Assembly (NCBI GenBank): GCA_027364635.1
Contig: DAHXOZ010000010.1
Location: 1-36,656, forward strand
Direction of reading: 5' to 3'
DNA: 36,656 nucleotides
Source of the DNA: a bacterium
GTDB taxonomy: Bacteria; Bacteroidota; Bacteroidia; Chitinophagales; Chitinophagaceae
The notes beneath the pieces were generated by a model. The model saw nothing but the letters and a program-made list of their open reading frames with translations. It was not told the DNA's origin and did no database searches. A program made the translations under genes and the position numbers. The stretch's first letter is position 1. The number at the start of each line of letters is the position of its first letter. This document shows, one piece after another, positions 1 through 7,047 of the stretch.

Positions 1-1333
1 ATCTTGAAACCGGGCTGGCAATGTCTTTGGGTGCATTGTGTGTAAGCATAAGTGATGGGCCCGGGCCGGTGGTGCATTGTATATAGATATTCTGGTCTTC
101 TTCCAATTGTGCAATTTGAGCTACATCTGCCATTTCAGCCAAAGGCAAATTAATTGCACCTTTTACATGGCCTTCGGCATATTCAGTGAATTTTCGTACA
201 TCCAATACAGTTAAATGATCATCGAATGGAATATCCATTGCCAGTTCATCTGCTACTACATTGATGATAAGATCAATTTTTTCTCCTGCTTTTTTCCACG
301 TATCAAATCCACCTCTTAAATATCCTTCAACGTTTTCAAAGCCAACACGCGCAAGCCTAACCACAGCTTCTTCTTCTTTCCCTTTATCGCAGATAAGTAG
401 GATGGGTTTGTCAAATGGCAATAAACTTCCAGCCCATTCTGCAAATCTACCGTCCAGTCCAATAAACACCGAGCCGGGAATAAAACCATTTGAAAAATCC
501 TCCGGTTCTCTTGTATCAAGAATTAAAGTATCGGTTTCAAGTTGGTTTTTAAATTCTTTTAAGGAAAGGGCGTGCAAACCTTTTGATTTTACTTCGTTCA
601 GATTAGAATATCCTTCCTTGTTGATCTTTGCATTAATAGGAAAATAGGGTGGAGGATCAGAAAGATCTTTCGTTACTGCTTTTATAAATTCCTCTCTTGT
701 TTGAGGAAGCATCGCGTAGTTGGATTGTTTTTCAGTTCCTATTGTGCTCTGTGTTTCAGGACCAAGATTTTTTCCGCAACTACTTCCTGGCCCGTGAGCA
801 GGATATACGATAAGGTCATCAGGCAAAGGCATTAATTTATTCTGAATAGAATCATACATAATAGAAGCCAATTCTTCTTTGGAAAGATTGCCGCTGCTCA
901 GATCCGGCCTTCCCACGTCTCCTACAAATAAAGTGTCTCCTGTAAAAATGGAATGTGATTTTCCTTTTTCATCTTTTAAAAGATAGCAGGTAGATTCTAA
1001 AGTGTGGCCGGGCGTATGAATCACCTGTAGCGTGAGATCGCCAATTTTAAATTCTTCTCCATCTTTTGCAAGATGAAATTTAAAGTTAGCTTTTGTATCG
1101 GGCCCATAAACAATCGTGGCTCCGGTTTGTTTTGCCAGATCTAAATGTCCGCTTACAAAATCAGCGTGAAAATGCGTTTCAAAAATATACTTTATTGTAG
1201 CATTATGTTCTTTCGCTATTTGCAAATAAGAGTCGGTATCTCTTATCGGGTCAATTACTGCAGCTTCGCCATTGCTCTCTATAAAATAAGAGGCTTCACT
1301 TAAGCAGCCGGTATAAATTTGTTGTAGGTACAT
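1..1333 (-). CDS. MBL-fold hydrolase / rhodanese fusion protein (3' end cut by window edge)
   Basis: At least 444 residues, starting at ATG 1333-1331. The N-terminal half is a metallo-beta-lactamase fold: THFHADF supplies the metal-binding H-x-H-x-D, followed by a GH in TPGH, GDTLFVGDVGRPDL and YPAHGPG. This is the signature of the ETHE1/persulfide-dioxygenase-like group, which oxidises glutathione persulfide or a related sulfane-sulfur carrier. Two rhodanese-like domains follow: one with LLICDKG, one beginning LTVLDVRKFTEYAEGHVKGA. The second reaches its expected catalytic cysteine at IYIQC, but the next 25 residues (CTTGPGPS...) do not resemble the usual C-x-x-G-x-R-S loop. It lies 102 nt downstream of an arsR gene on the same strand, so the two may be co-transcribed. 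A paralogue with the same architecture is at 20526-21872. Role in sulfide/persulfide detoxification is inferred from the family. Confidence 0.88.
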   Translation of the reverse strand, partial: MYLQQIYTGCLSEASYFIESNGEAAVIDPIRDTDSYLQIAKEHNATIKYIFETHFHADFVSGHLDLAKQTGATIVYGPDTKANFKFHLAKDGEEFKIGDLTLQVIHTPGHTLESTCYLLKDEKGKSHSIFTGDTLFVGDVGRPDLSSGNLSKEELASIMYDSIQNKLMPLPDDLIVYPAHGPGSSCGKNLGPETQSTIGTEKQSNYAMLPQTREEFIKAVTKDLSDPPPYFPINAKINKEGYSNLNEVKSKGLHALSLKEFKNQLETDTLILDTREPEDFSNGFIPGSVFIGLDGRFAEWAGSLLPFDKPILLICDKGKEEEAVVRLARVGFENVEGYLRGGFDTWKKAGEKIDLIINVVADELAMDIPFDDHLTVLDVRKFTEYAEGHVKGAINLPLAEMADVAQIAQLEEDQNIYIQCTTGPGPSLMLTHNAPKDIASPVSR

Positions 1334-1355
1334 AGATCACATTTAAAAATAAAAT

Positions 1356-1388
1356 AGCCATATTTATTCAAAGTTCATAAATATGGCT
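1356..1388. promoter_or_regulatory. 12-bp inverted repeat between arsR and the MBL-rhodanese gene
   Basis: Perfect arms AGCCATATTTAT (1356-1367) and ATAAATATGGCT (1377-1388) with a 9-nt spacer. It lies 23 nt upstream of the MBL-rhodanese start and 47 nt after the arsR stop. Its size and symmetry suit an ArsR/SmtB-type dimer operator. It could instead act as a weak terminator, because T-rich sequence follows on the minus strand. The sequence alone does not decide between these. Confidence 0.45.
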
Positions 1389-1435
1389 TAAATTTTTTTA
1401 AAAACTCTAAGTATTAACAGGGAAATTATCGAAAA

Positions 1436-1789
1436 TTATCCAACAAGTTCTTTCACAAACTTATTGATATCTGCAATACGTTCTTCGTTGATAGTATAAA
1501 AAATGAATTTTCCTTCGCGCACTGTATTTACAATATCAGCTTTACGTAAAATAGCGAGATGTTGAGAAGCCACAGATTGTTCGAGGCGTAATTTTACATA
1601 AAGTTCAGTAACAGTAATTCTTTTATGTTCGTCAATTGTTTTAAGAATTAGTTGTCTGAGTTTATGATTAAGAGCTCTCAGAACAAGAGCAGCTTTTTTA
1701 ATTTTCAGATAATCCATGTTTTTGAGAGCATCACTTTCGTTAGTGTGTTCCAGCCGGTTTGTTTCGTGACTTTGAGCTGTGAGTGTCAT
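1436..1789 (-). CDS. ArsR/SmtB-family winged-helix transcriptional regulator
   Basis: 117 residues. The core from about residue 30 is a standard ArsR winged helix: a helix around LRQLILKTI, the recognition region ITVTELYVKLRLEQSVASQHLAILRKADIV, and the wing VREGKFIFYTI. ArsR proteins are usually repressors released by a metal or, in BigR/SqrR-type members, by persulfides acting on a cysteine pair. This protein has no cysteine at all, so neither thiol sensing nor a cysteine metal site is available; another ligand or a partner would be needed. It precedes the MBL-rhodanese gene in the same direction, which suggests control of sulfur metabolism. The first about 25 residues are polar and probably disordered, and a start at the internal Met (MDYLKIKK) is also possible. 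A TACCTTTG -7-like box lies on the minus strand at 1847-1854. Confidence 0.88.
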   Translation of the reverse strand: MTLTAQSHETNRLEHTNESDALKNMDYLKIKKAALVLRALNHKLRQLILKTIDEHKRITVTELYVKLRLEQSVASQHLAILRKADIVNTVREGKFIFYTINEERIADINKFVKELVG

Positions 1790-1905
1790 TCTAATTAGAT
1801 TTTAAATGATAATAAATGTTTTTCAGGAGAATTCAAATTTCTACAGCAAAGGTACGTATTGTAAATAGATATAGTTTGTAATGAAATATTAAAATAATTA
1901 TTCTT

Positions 1906-2595
1906 TTAGCCAATTTTTGCAGGTGTGTAAAATTCTTTAACATATAAAGGCCGGGAATTTACCAGGTTTTCAAAATCATTTTTTTGAAAATTGTTCCACC
2001 CAAATTTTGCCAGTGAGGTAGAAGAAATATCAGATAAAATATATTTCAAATTTGGTGAAGGGTTTTTTACAAAATTCTTAAATTTTTCTGCCCCGCTTCC
2101 GAAGTAACAGAAAGGGTATTTTTTAATTAAATCTTCATAACTGTTTTCGTTTAGAACCATTGCTAATGGCGGGTTTATTTCATTTAACCGGCTGTCATAT
2201 ACGGCAGTAAAAACTTCCATCCTTCGTGCGTCGATCATAGGACAAAAGAGGGTTTCTTTACTTAAATCCGGAGAATTTTCAATTGCTGAAAAAGCCATCA
2301 GTTCAAGGGAATTGTACATCATCATAGGGATTTGTAAAGCAAAACATAATCCTTTTGCAGTAGCCAATCCCACTCTTATGCCGGTATAAGAACCGGGTCC
2401 ACCGGTTACCCCAATAGCTTTTAATGCGCGGATACTAATGTCATTTTTACGTAAAATTTTATTAATTGCTATATGTAAAAAAGAAGCATGTTGTTTCTGT
2501 TCAGTATTGATTAAAGTGTCTAAAACTTTCTCTTCGTTACAAATATTTACCATTGCGATTTCTGCTGTGGTATGAATATTTAAGATGTAATTCAT
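1906..2595 (-). CDS. tsaB: tRNA threonylcarbamoyladenosine biosynthesis protein TsaB
   Basis: 229 residues. TsaB (YeaZ) partners TsaD and TsaE in adding threonylcarbamoyl to A37 of ANN-decoding tRNAs. The defining signature is GVTGGPGSYTGIRVGLATAKG at about residues 62-82, which includes the P-G-S-Y-T-G-I-R block of the family, followed by FALQIPMM. The N-terminal strand MNYILNIHTTAE corresponds to the ASKHA-fold first strand (usually L-x-I-D-T-S). Length matches the family. The start codon overlaps the stop of the upstream dehydrogenase-like gene by 4 nt, so the two are translationally coupled and transcribed together. Confidence 0.95.
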   Translation of the reverse strand: MNYILNIHTTAEIAMVNICNEEKVLDTLINTEQKQHASFLHIAINKILRKNDISIRALKAIGVTGGPGSYTGIRVGLATAKGLCFALQIPMMMYNSLELMAFSAIENSPDLSKETLFCPMIDARRMEVFTAVYDSRLNEINPPLAMVLNENSYEDLIKKYPFCYFGSGAEKFKNFVKNPSPNLKYILSDISSTSLAKFGWNNFQKNDFENLVNSRPLYVKEFYTPAKIG

Positions 2596-3230
2596 TGATC
2601 AATTTTTTCTGATATGTCTGAGTATAATTTTTTTAAAGCTGGCGCCGGCAAATAACGTTCTTCTTTTTCAGATAATTTTTCCAATAAATTATAGATGTTT
2701 TCTATACCTATTTTCTCTGCCCATTCAAATGGCCCGTTCGGATAATTGGTTCCGAGTTTCATGGCCTCGTCAATTTCTTCAATCGAACTTATTTTTTCGC
2801 CAAAAGCAAAAAAAGCTTCATTTACGATCATGCTGATCACCCTTGCTGATACAAACCCAGGCTCATCTTTTACAAAAATTATTTTTCGGTTAAGCGATTT
2901 AAAAACTTCTTCATGGTTTTCCTTTTGATTTGAAACTACCTCCCAGAGCGGCCTTTGCAAAAATCCATTCCACGCATTCACTTTGCTGATATTATCAGGA
3001 AATCCGGATTCTGACAAGGTCTTAATTACCTGGTTTACATAAACGGGCTTTCTTCCAAATCTTTCAAAATTGATGTCCTTATGATCTGACAGAATGAAGA
3101 AAGCATCATATATTTCTATATCATTTGCTTCGCTGATTTTTGTTGCAAAAGTTACAGAAGTTTGTTCTGCTATTGGTGTTTTCAATATTTCATTCTTCTG
3201 CAGTTCATCGGCAAGAATAAAAATATTCAT
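2592..3230 (-). CDS. 3-hydroxyacyl-CoA dehydrogenase C-terminal-domain protein lacking a NAD-binding motif
   Basis: 212 residues. The C-terminal half (about residues 115-205) is a 3HCDH C-terminal domain: DEPGFVSARVISMIVNEAFF, then EEIDEAMKLGTNYPNGPFEWA, the usual substrate-site block of 3-hydroxybutyryl-CoA dehydrogenases. The N-terminal half (MNIFILADELQKN...) is short and lacks the G-x-G-x-x-G of the Rossmann domain. The protein is therefore unlikely to use NAD in the ordinary way, and may be a reduced or regulatory form. It overlaps tsaB by 4 nt. Family assignment of the C-terminal half is firm; the reaction is not known. Confidence 0.8.
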   Translation of the reverse strand: MNIFILADELQKNEILKTPIAEQTSVTFATKISEANDIEIYDAFFILSDHKDINFERFGRKPVYVNQVIKTLSESGFPDNISKVNAWNGFLQRPLWEVVSNQKENHEEVFKSLNRKIIFVKDEPGFVSARVISMIVNEAFFAFGEKISSIEEIDEAMKLGTNYPNGPFEWAEKIGIENIYNLLEKLSEKEERYLPAPALKKLYSDISEKIDQ

Positions 3231-3308
3231 ACTGTATTTTTTGCAAAAATAGGTTTGTTAGTTGAAGGAAAGTTTTGCAACTTTAAACTCTTTTCCAAAA
3301 AATAAAAT

Positions 3309-3695
3309 ATGAACAAAAAGATCATTACGACTACAAAAGCACCGGAGCCTATCGGACCTTACAGCCAGGCAGTAAAAGCCGGAGGGTTTTTATTTTTATC
3401 CGGACAGGTTGCTTTGATACCGGAGTCTTCAGAATTAAACATCGGGAATATTACTGTTGAAACCCGGCAGGTAATGGAGAATTTAAAAGCCGTGTTGGCC
3501 GAAGCCGGATTAGATTTTAGCCACGTGATAAAGACAACCATTTTTTTAAAAGAAATGAGTTCTTTTGGAGAAGTGAATACAGAATATGGTAAATATTTTG
3601 ATAAAGATTTTCCGGCAAGGGAAACTGTTGCAGTAAAAACTTTACCTAAAGATGTAAATGTGGAAATTAGCATGATTGCAATTGCAGTTGAATAG
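3309..3695 (+). CDS. ridA: RidA-family reactive imine/enamine deaminase
   Basis: 128 residues, the normal RidA (YjgF/YER057c/UK114) length. The family hydrolyses reactive 2-aminoacrylate and related enamines/imines made by PLP enzymes, in the cytosol, as a trimer. Seen: APEPIGPYSQAVKAGGFLFLSGQ at the N-terminus, TTIFLKEMSSFGEVN in the middle, and the substrate-binding arginine in FPARETVAV followed by VNVEISMIAIA. It diverges from the dehydrogenase-like/tsaB pair, with a 78-nt shared upstream region. Confidence 0.95.
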   Translation: MNKKIITTTKAPEPIGPYSQAVKAGGFLFLSGQVALIPESSELNIGNITVETRQVMENLKAVLAEAGLDFSHVIKTTIFLKEMSSFGEVNTEYGKYFDKDFPARETVAVKTLPKDVNVEISMIAIAVE

Positions 3696-3792
3696 TAAAT
3701 GAACAAATTTTTAATAAAGTGATTTTAAGTGCGTGAGGATGAAACTGGGATATAAAAGGTAAAAATTCAAAAGGAATTTAAAACAATAAAAT

Positions 3793-4722
3793 TTGAACAG
3801 GCAGGTAATTATAACGTCAAAGGCGCATAAGTTTTTAACAGAAACACTACAAAAAAAAGGATATTCAGTCCTTATTTCAGAAAAAATTACTTATGAAGAG
3901 TTGATTTCAATAATCAGCCAGGCAGAGGGACTTGTAGTTACTACGCGAATGCCGATAGATAAGCCTTTATTGGATAAAGCCAACCGTTTGAAGTGGATAG
4001 GGAGGCTGGGAAGCGGCATGGAATTGATAGACGTGGAATATGCAGAATCAAAAGGGATTAAATGCGTAAGCAGCCCCGAAGGCAACCGTAATGCAGTAGC
4101 TGAACATGCGCTAGGGTTATTACTAAATCTTACCAATAAAATTTGTTCAAGTTTTGAAGAAATAAAGGACAGGAAATGGATCAGGGATGCTAACCGTGGT
4201 ACAGAACTGGAAGGTAAAACGATTGGGATCATTGGCTATGGCAACACAGGATCAGCATTTGCAAAGTTGTTGGGTTCTTTTGATGTAACGGTTCTTGCTT
4301 ATGATAAATACAAGTTTGGGTTCAGCAAAGACTATGTAAAAGAAGCCAATTTTGAGCAGGTGTGCCGTTATGCAGATGTGATAAGTATTCATGTTCCGCT
4401 TACAGCAGAAACGCAGCATATGGCGAACGAAAAGTTTTTTAATTCGCTTGAAAGGTCTCCGTTTTTTATTTCAACCTGTCGCGGAAAAGCGACTGATACA
4501 GTAGCCTTGATCAATGCATTAAAAACTAAAAAAATTGCAGGAGCTGCACTTGATGTATTGGAAAATGAAAAGTTTGACACTTATACAAAAGAGGAAAATC
4601 AACGGCTTAATTGGTTATTAGCACAGCCTAATGTAATTTTAACGCCACACATAGCCGGATATTCGCATGAAGCATTTTATAAAATGGCAAAAGTGCTTTT
4701 GGAAAAATTAGGCTTGAAATAA
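3793..4722 (+). CDS. D-2-hydroxyacid dehydrogenase (phosphoglycerate dehydrogenase-like), NAD(P)-binding
   Basis: 309 residues from a TTG start. An in-frame TAA at 3787-3789 excludes anything further upstream, and the first in-frame ATG is about 50 codons later, inside the fold, so TTG 3793 is the best start. The family oxidises D-2-hydroxyacids such as 3-phosphoglycerate. The nucleotide fold shows [18 protein letters not shown] (G-x-G-x-x-G). The catalytic triad is visible as R in [11 protein letters not shown] in [11 protein letters not shown] and H in [12 protein letters not shown]. It lacks the C-terminal ACT/ASB domains of long SerA enzymes. The substrate is not determinable from sequence. 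Confidence 0.9.
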   Translation: MNRQVIITSKAHKFLTETLQKKGYSVLISEKITYEELISIISQAEGLVVTTRMPIDKPLLDKANRLKWIGRLGSGMELIDVEYAESKGIKCVSSPEGNRNAVAEHALGLLLNLTNKICSSFEEIKDRKWIRDANRGTELEGKTIGIIGYGNTGSAFAKLLGSFDVTVLAYDKYKFGFSKDYVKEANFEQVCRYADVISIHVPLTAETQHMANEKFFNSLERSPFFISTCRGKATDTVALINALKTKKIAGAALDVLENEKFDTYTKEENQRLNWLLAQPNVILTPHIAGYSHEAFYKMAKVLLEKLGLK

Positions 4723-4744
4723 AATTTAATCTTTCTTATATTTG
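4714..4744 (+). promoter_or_regulatory. Bacteroidota sigma-ABfr-type promoter of greA
   Basis: TTG at 4714-4716, 20-nt spacer, then TATATTTG at 4737-4744, a full match to the Bacteroidota -7 consensus TAnnTTTG. Predicted transcription start is near 4750. The -33 element lies inside the last codons of the upstream dehydrogenase gene. Confidence 0.7.
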
Positions 4745-4749
4745 TATTC

Positions 4750-4790
4750 ATACAACGTCTTAGTAAATACTGGGACGTTGTATTTTTTTT
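4750..4790 (+). terminator. Terminator-like hairpin with T-run in the greA leader
   Basis: Stem ATACAACGTC (4750-4759) with GACGTTGTAT (4774-4783), ten perfect pairs, a 14-nt loop, then eight T (4783-4790). It lies 28 nt after the dehydrogenase stop, so it can terminate that gene. It also begins exactly at the predicted start of the greA transcript and ends 38 nt before the greA ATG, so it may also attenuate greA. Confidence 0.75.
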
Positions 4791-4828
4791 CAACATTACA
4801 TAAAGTTTTGACAATTAAATCAGATGTT

Positions 4829-5302
4829 ATGAGCCAGGTTAATTATGTAACTAAAGATACTTTTGAACAAATGCAGGCCGAACTGCAGCACATGAAAGGT
4901 GTGGAAAGGCCCGCTGCTTCAAAGGCAATAGGCGAAGCCCGTGAAAAAGGGGACCTTAAAGAAAATGCGGAATATGATGCCGCCAAAGAAGCGCAGGGAT
5001 TACTGGAAGCCAGAATAAAGCAACTGGAAACCATTATTGCAACTGCAAGAATTGTAGATGAAAGTACGATTGACACCAGTAAAGTTTCAGTTCTTACCAA
5101 AGTTACGCTCACTAATATTGCTACCAAAAAACAGGTAACTTACAAGATCGTTTCAGAAAAAGAAGCCAACCTGAAAGAACAAAAAATATCTGCCAATTCG
5201 CCGATAGGAAACGGCTTGCTCGGAAAAGCCGTGGGCGATGTAGCTGAAATAAAAGTTCCTGCGGGAATTATAAAATTCAGGATTGATAAAATTACGGCTT
5301 GA
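4829..5302 (+). CDS. greA: Transcription elongation factor GreA
   Basis: 157 residues from ATG 4829; the family is about 158. A frame open from 4742 would add 29 residues spanning the terminator hairpin, with no similarity to GreA, so the ATG at 4829 (MSQVNYVTKDTFEQM) is chosen. GreA enters the RNA polymerase secondary channel and stimulates cleavage of backtracked RNA. The N-terminal coiled coil carries the acidic tip EAREKGDLKENAEYDAAKEAQ, with the catalytic D and E pair at GDLKENAEY. The C-terminal FKBP-like domain ends SPIGNGLLGKAVGDVAEIKVP. A strong promoter and a terminator-like hairpin precede it. Confidence 0.96.
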   Translation: MSQVNYVTKDTFEQMQAELQHMKGVERPAASKAIGEAREKGDLKENAEYDAAKEAQGLLEARIKQLETIIATARIVDESTIDTSKVSVLTKVTLTNIATKKQVTYKIVSEKEANLKEQKISANSPIGNGLLGKAVGDVAEIKVPAGIIKFRIDKITA

Positions 5303-5314
5303 TCTGAGAGATAG

Positions 5315-5380
5315 GAAGAGGCAAAAGGCAAAAAGCAAGAGGCAAGAGGCAAGAGGCAAGAGGTAAGAGGTAAGAGGTAA
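5315..5380. repeat. Tandem heptamer repeat (GCAAGAG/GTAAGAG)
   Basis: Six perfect-length heptamers at 5335-5376, four GCAAGAG then two GTAAGAG, continuing into a partial GTAA. They are flanked on the left by degenerate units (GGCAAAA). The tract lies between greA and the HIT gene, 24-90 nt upstream of the latter's ATG. It is a purine-rich slippage-prone array of the minisatellite kind; no coding role is seen. Confidence 0.85.
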
Positions 5381-5403
5381 TTCAACAACATAACAACCTA
5401 ATT

Positions 5404-5799
5404 ATGACTATATTCAGTAAAATAATCAAAGGCGAAATTCCTTCTTATAAAATAGCAGAAAACGAAAAATTTTTTGCTTTCCTGGATATCAATCCATTAG
5501 TGGAAGGGCACACACTGGTAATTCCCAAAGTGGAAGTAGATAAATTCCTTGATATGCCTGACGATTATCTTTCGGAAATATTGGTTTTTGCAAAACCGAT
5601 CGCTGCTGCCATCGAGAAAGCAATTCCCTGTAAGCGTTGTGGGTTGAGTGTGATTGGGCTTGAAGTGCCACATGCCCACTTGCATTTGATCCCCATCAAC
5701 AATATGGATGACATCAATTTTACCAGGAAAAAGCTTTCGCCTACAAAAGAAGAGTTGAAAAATACGCAGGAGAAAATTTTGAGTGCAATGGATAATTAA
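5404..5799 (+). CDS. HIT-family (histidine triad) nucleotide-binding protein
   Basis: 131 residues. HIT proteins of the HINT type hydrolyse adenosine phosphoramidates and related nucleotide conjugates as dimers. The N-terminal FSKIIKGEIPSYKIAENEKFFAFLDI and the triad HAHLHLIPI (H-x-H-x-H, C-terminal third) are both present, as is GHTLVIPK. The length is typical for bacterial HINT. A heptamer repeat tract lies directly upstream. Confidence 0.94.
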   Translation: MTIFSKIIKGEIPSYKIAENEKFFAFLDINPLVEGHTLVIPKVEVDKFLDMPDDYLSEILVFAKPIAAAIEKAIPCKRCGLSVIGLEVPHAHLHLIPINNMDDINFTRKKLSPTKEELKNTQEKILSAMDN

Positions 5800-5809
5800 A
5801 CGCAACTGA

Positions 5810-6048
5810 ATGCCAACATTGTTATTTATAAATGGGTTTAGATTTTTTATTTATAGTAATGAGAATAATGAGCCGGCCATGTTCATGTATTAAAAGGAAA
5901 CGGTTATGGGAAAATATGGCTGGAGCCCAAGATAGAAATCGTATATTTAGAAGGTTCTATCAATAATGAAGTCAAGAAAATCCGGGAAGCGGTTGCTACT
6001 CACTCAGAAATTTTAAAAAAGAAATGGTATGAACACTTTACTAAATAA
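5810..6048 (+). pseudogene. DUF4160 protein gene broken by a one-base deletion
   Basis: ATG 5810 opens a frame reading MPTLLFINGFRFFIYSNE and NNEPA, then meets a stop at 5891-5893. From CAT 5878 the -1 frame continues the same family without interruption (HVHVLKGNGYGKIWLEP, then KIEIVYLEGS, ending KKKWYEHFTK, stop 6046-6048). Joined, they make a normal DUF4160 protein of about 80 residues (M-P-T..., E-P-x-H-V-H-V, K-I-W-L-E). One base appears missing at about 5874-5877. The 3' end overlaps the following DUF2442 gene by 20 nt, the usual layout of this pair. It could be a true pseudogene, a sequencing error or, less likely, a programmed frameshift. Confidence 0.82.
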
Positions 6049-6349
6049 TTATGATGCGATCGAAAAATTGATTCTTCAGGAAAATTTGAAAATAGTCACT
6101 GTTGATTTTCATACAGAATTGGATGTTATGCTCATTCTTTTAAACACCAAAGCGGTTCTGCATCAGCGTTTATCGGCTTATCCGGTATTAGCAAATGCGG
6201 ATAAAAAATCTCTGTCCGATTTTCAAATAATAGCTAATGGAACCGGAATTCATTGGCCTTTACTGGATGCAGATTTAAGTCTGAAAGGATTTTTGCAGGA
6301 TGAATTAAGAAGCGTAATAAGCCCTAAAGACAGAAGTGAGGTTTTGTAG
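6029..6349 (+). CDS. DUF2442-like protein, partner of DUF4160
   Basis: 106 residues. The C-terminal half has the DUF2442 signature: a YPVLANADKKSLSDFQI strand-helix followed by GTGIHWPLLDADLSLKGFL (the W-P-x-L-D-x-D-L-S block). The N-terminal 25 residues (MNTLLNNYDAIEKLILQEN) are an extra helix. DUF4160 and DUF2442 genes often occur as overlapping pairs, and they have the size and layout of a toxin-antitoxin module. That role is an inference, not established here. With its partner apparently frameshifted, this gene may be an orphan. Confidence 0.75.
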   Translation: MNTLLNNYDAIEKLILQENLKIVTVDFHTELDVMLILLNTKAVLHQRLSAYPVLANADKKSLSDFQIIANGTGIHWPLLDADLSLKGFLQDELRSVISPKDRSEVL

Positions 6350-6415
6350 TTTTGTTATTTTTCGTCGTTAGTGTTTTTTAATAAACAAACAAATTCGGCG
6401 GATATTAGTTTTGTT

Positions 6416-6976
6416 CTATTTTATCCTTTGAGGATTTTGTACCAAAAAATCTTTCCAGCCATTTAATTTTTTGGTTGAATTTATGGGGATTGAATTTCCC
6501 TGGAAATGATGACACACAGCCACTGCGAGCGCATCTGTTGCATCAAAATATTTTGGGTCTTCCTCAAAGGCTATCAGCCGCTGCAGCATTTTTAATACTT
6601 GTTGCTTATCAGCATTTCCATTACCGGTGATAGATTGTTTTACTTTTCGTGGTGAATATTCTGTAACCGGAATGCCGGCCTGCATGGCGGCCGCAATGGC
6701 TACTCCCTGTGCCCGCCCGAGTTTTAGCATGCTTTGTACGTTCTTTCCGAAGAAAGGTGCTTCAATAGCAAACTCGTGAGGACAAAATTCGGTAAGTAGA
6801 TCGCAAACTTTTTGATGAATGATGCGTAATCTTTCATAAGCATCTTTTTTGGGGGAAAGTTTTAAAACATCCATAATGATCAATGTCATTCCTGATGAAG
6901 AAATTTCAATAATTCCAAAACCCATGAACAACGTTCCGGGATCAATACCTAAAATGATTTTAGAGTTTGTATTCAA
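6416..6976 (-). CDS. ruvC: Crossover junction endodeoxyribonuclease RuvC
   Basis: 186 residues. RuvC is the dimeric Holliday junction resolvase that works with RuvAB. The acidic active site is visible: D in LGIDPGTLFMGFG at the N-terminus, E in FAIEAPFFGKN, and the C-terminal D pair in DATDALAVAVCHHF. The conserved central block LGRAQGVAIAAAMQAGIPV and the helix with KQSITGNGNADKQQV are also present. Length fits the family with a short C-terminal tail. Confidence 0.96.
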   Translation of the reverse strand: MNTNSKIILGIDPGTLFMGFGIIEISSSGMTLIIMDVLKLSPKKDAYERLRIIHQKVCDLLTEFCPHEFAIEAPFFGKNVQSMLKLGRAQGVAIAAAMQAGIPVTEYSPRKVKQSITGNGNADKQQVLKMLQRLIAFEEDPKYFDATDALAVAVCHHFQGNSIPINSTKKLNGWKDFLVQNPQRIK

Positions 6977-7047
6977 TTGAAGTTTATTTTTACCACTATT
7001 TCACCAGATGGTTGTAAAATAAGGTAAAATTTCTGTATAAAAACTTC

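Noticed and set aside
261-647. Plus-strand open frame opposite the left-edge MBL-rhodanese gene
   Set aside because: It is a shadow of the minus-strand gene, which has full domain support; the plus-strand translation has no recognisable features. The same holds for the other antisense frames inside ruvC, recG, leuS and the sulfur genes.
4742-4828. A longer GreA starting at 4742
   Set aside because: The added residues would be encoded by the terminator hairpin and T-run and do not match GreA; ATG 4829 gives the family length.
5315-5380. CRISPR-like array
   Set aside because: The repeats are seven nt long and directly adjacent, with no spacers; this is a simple tandem repeat.
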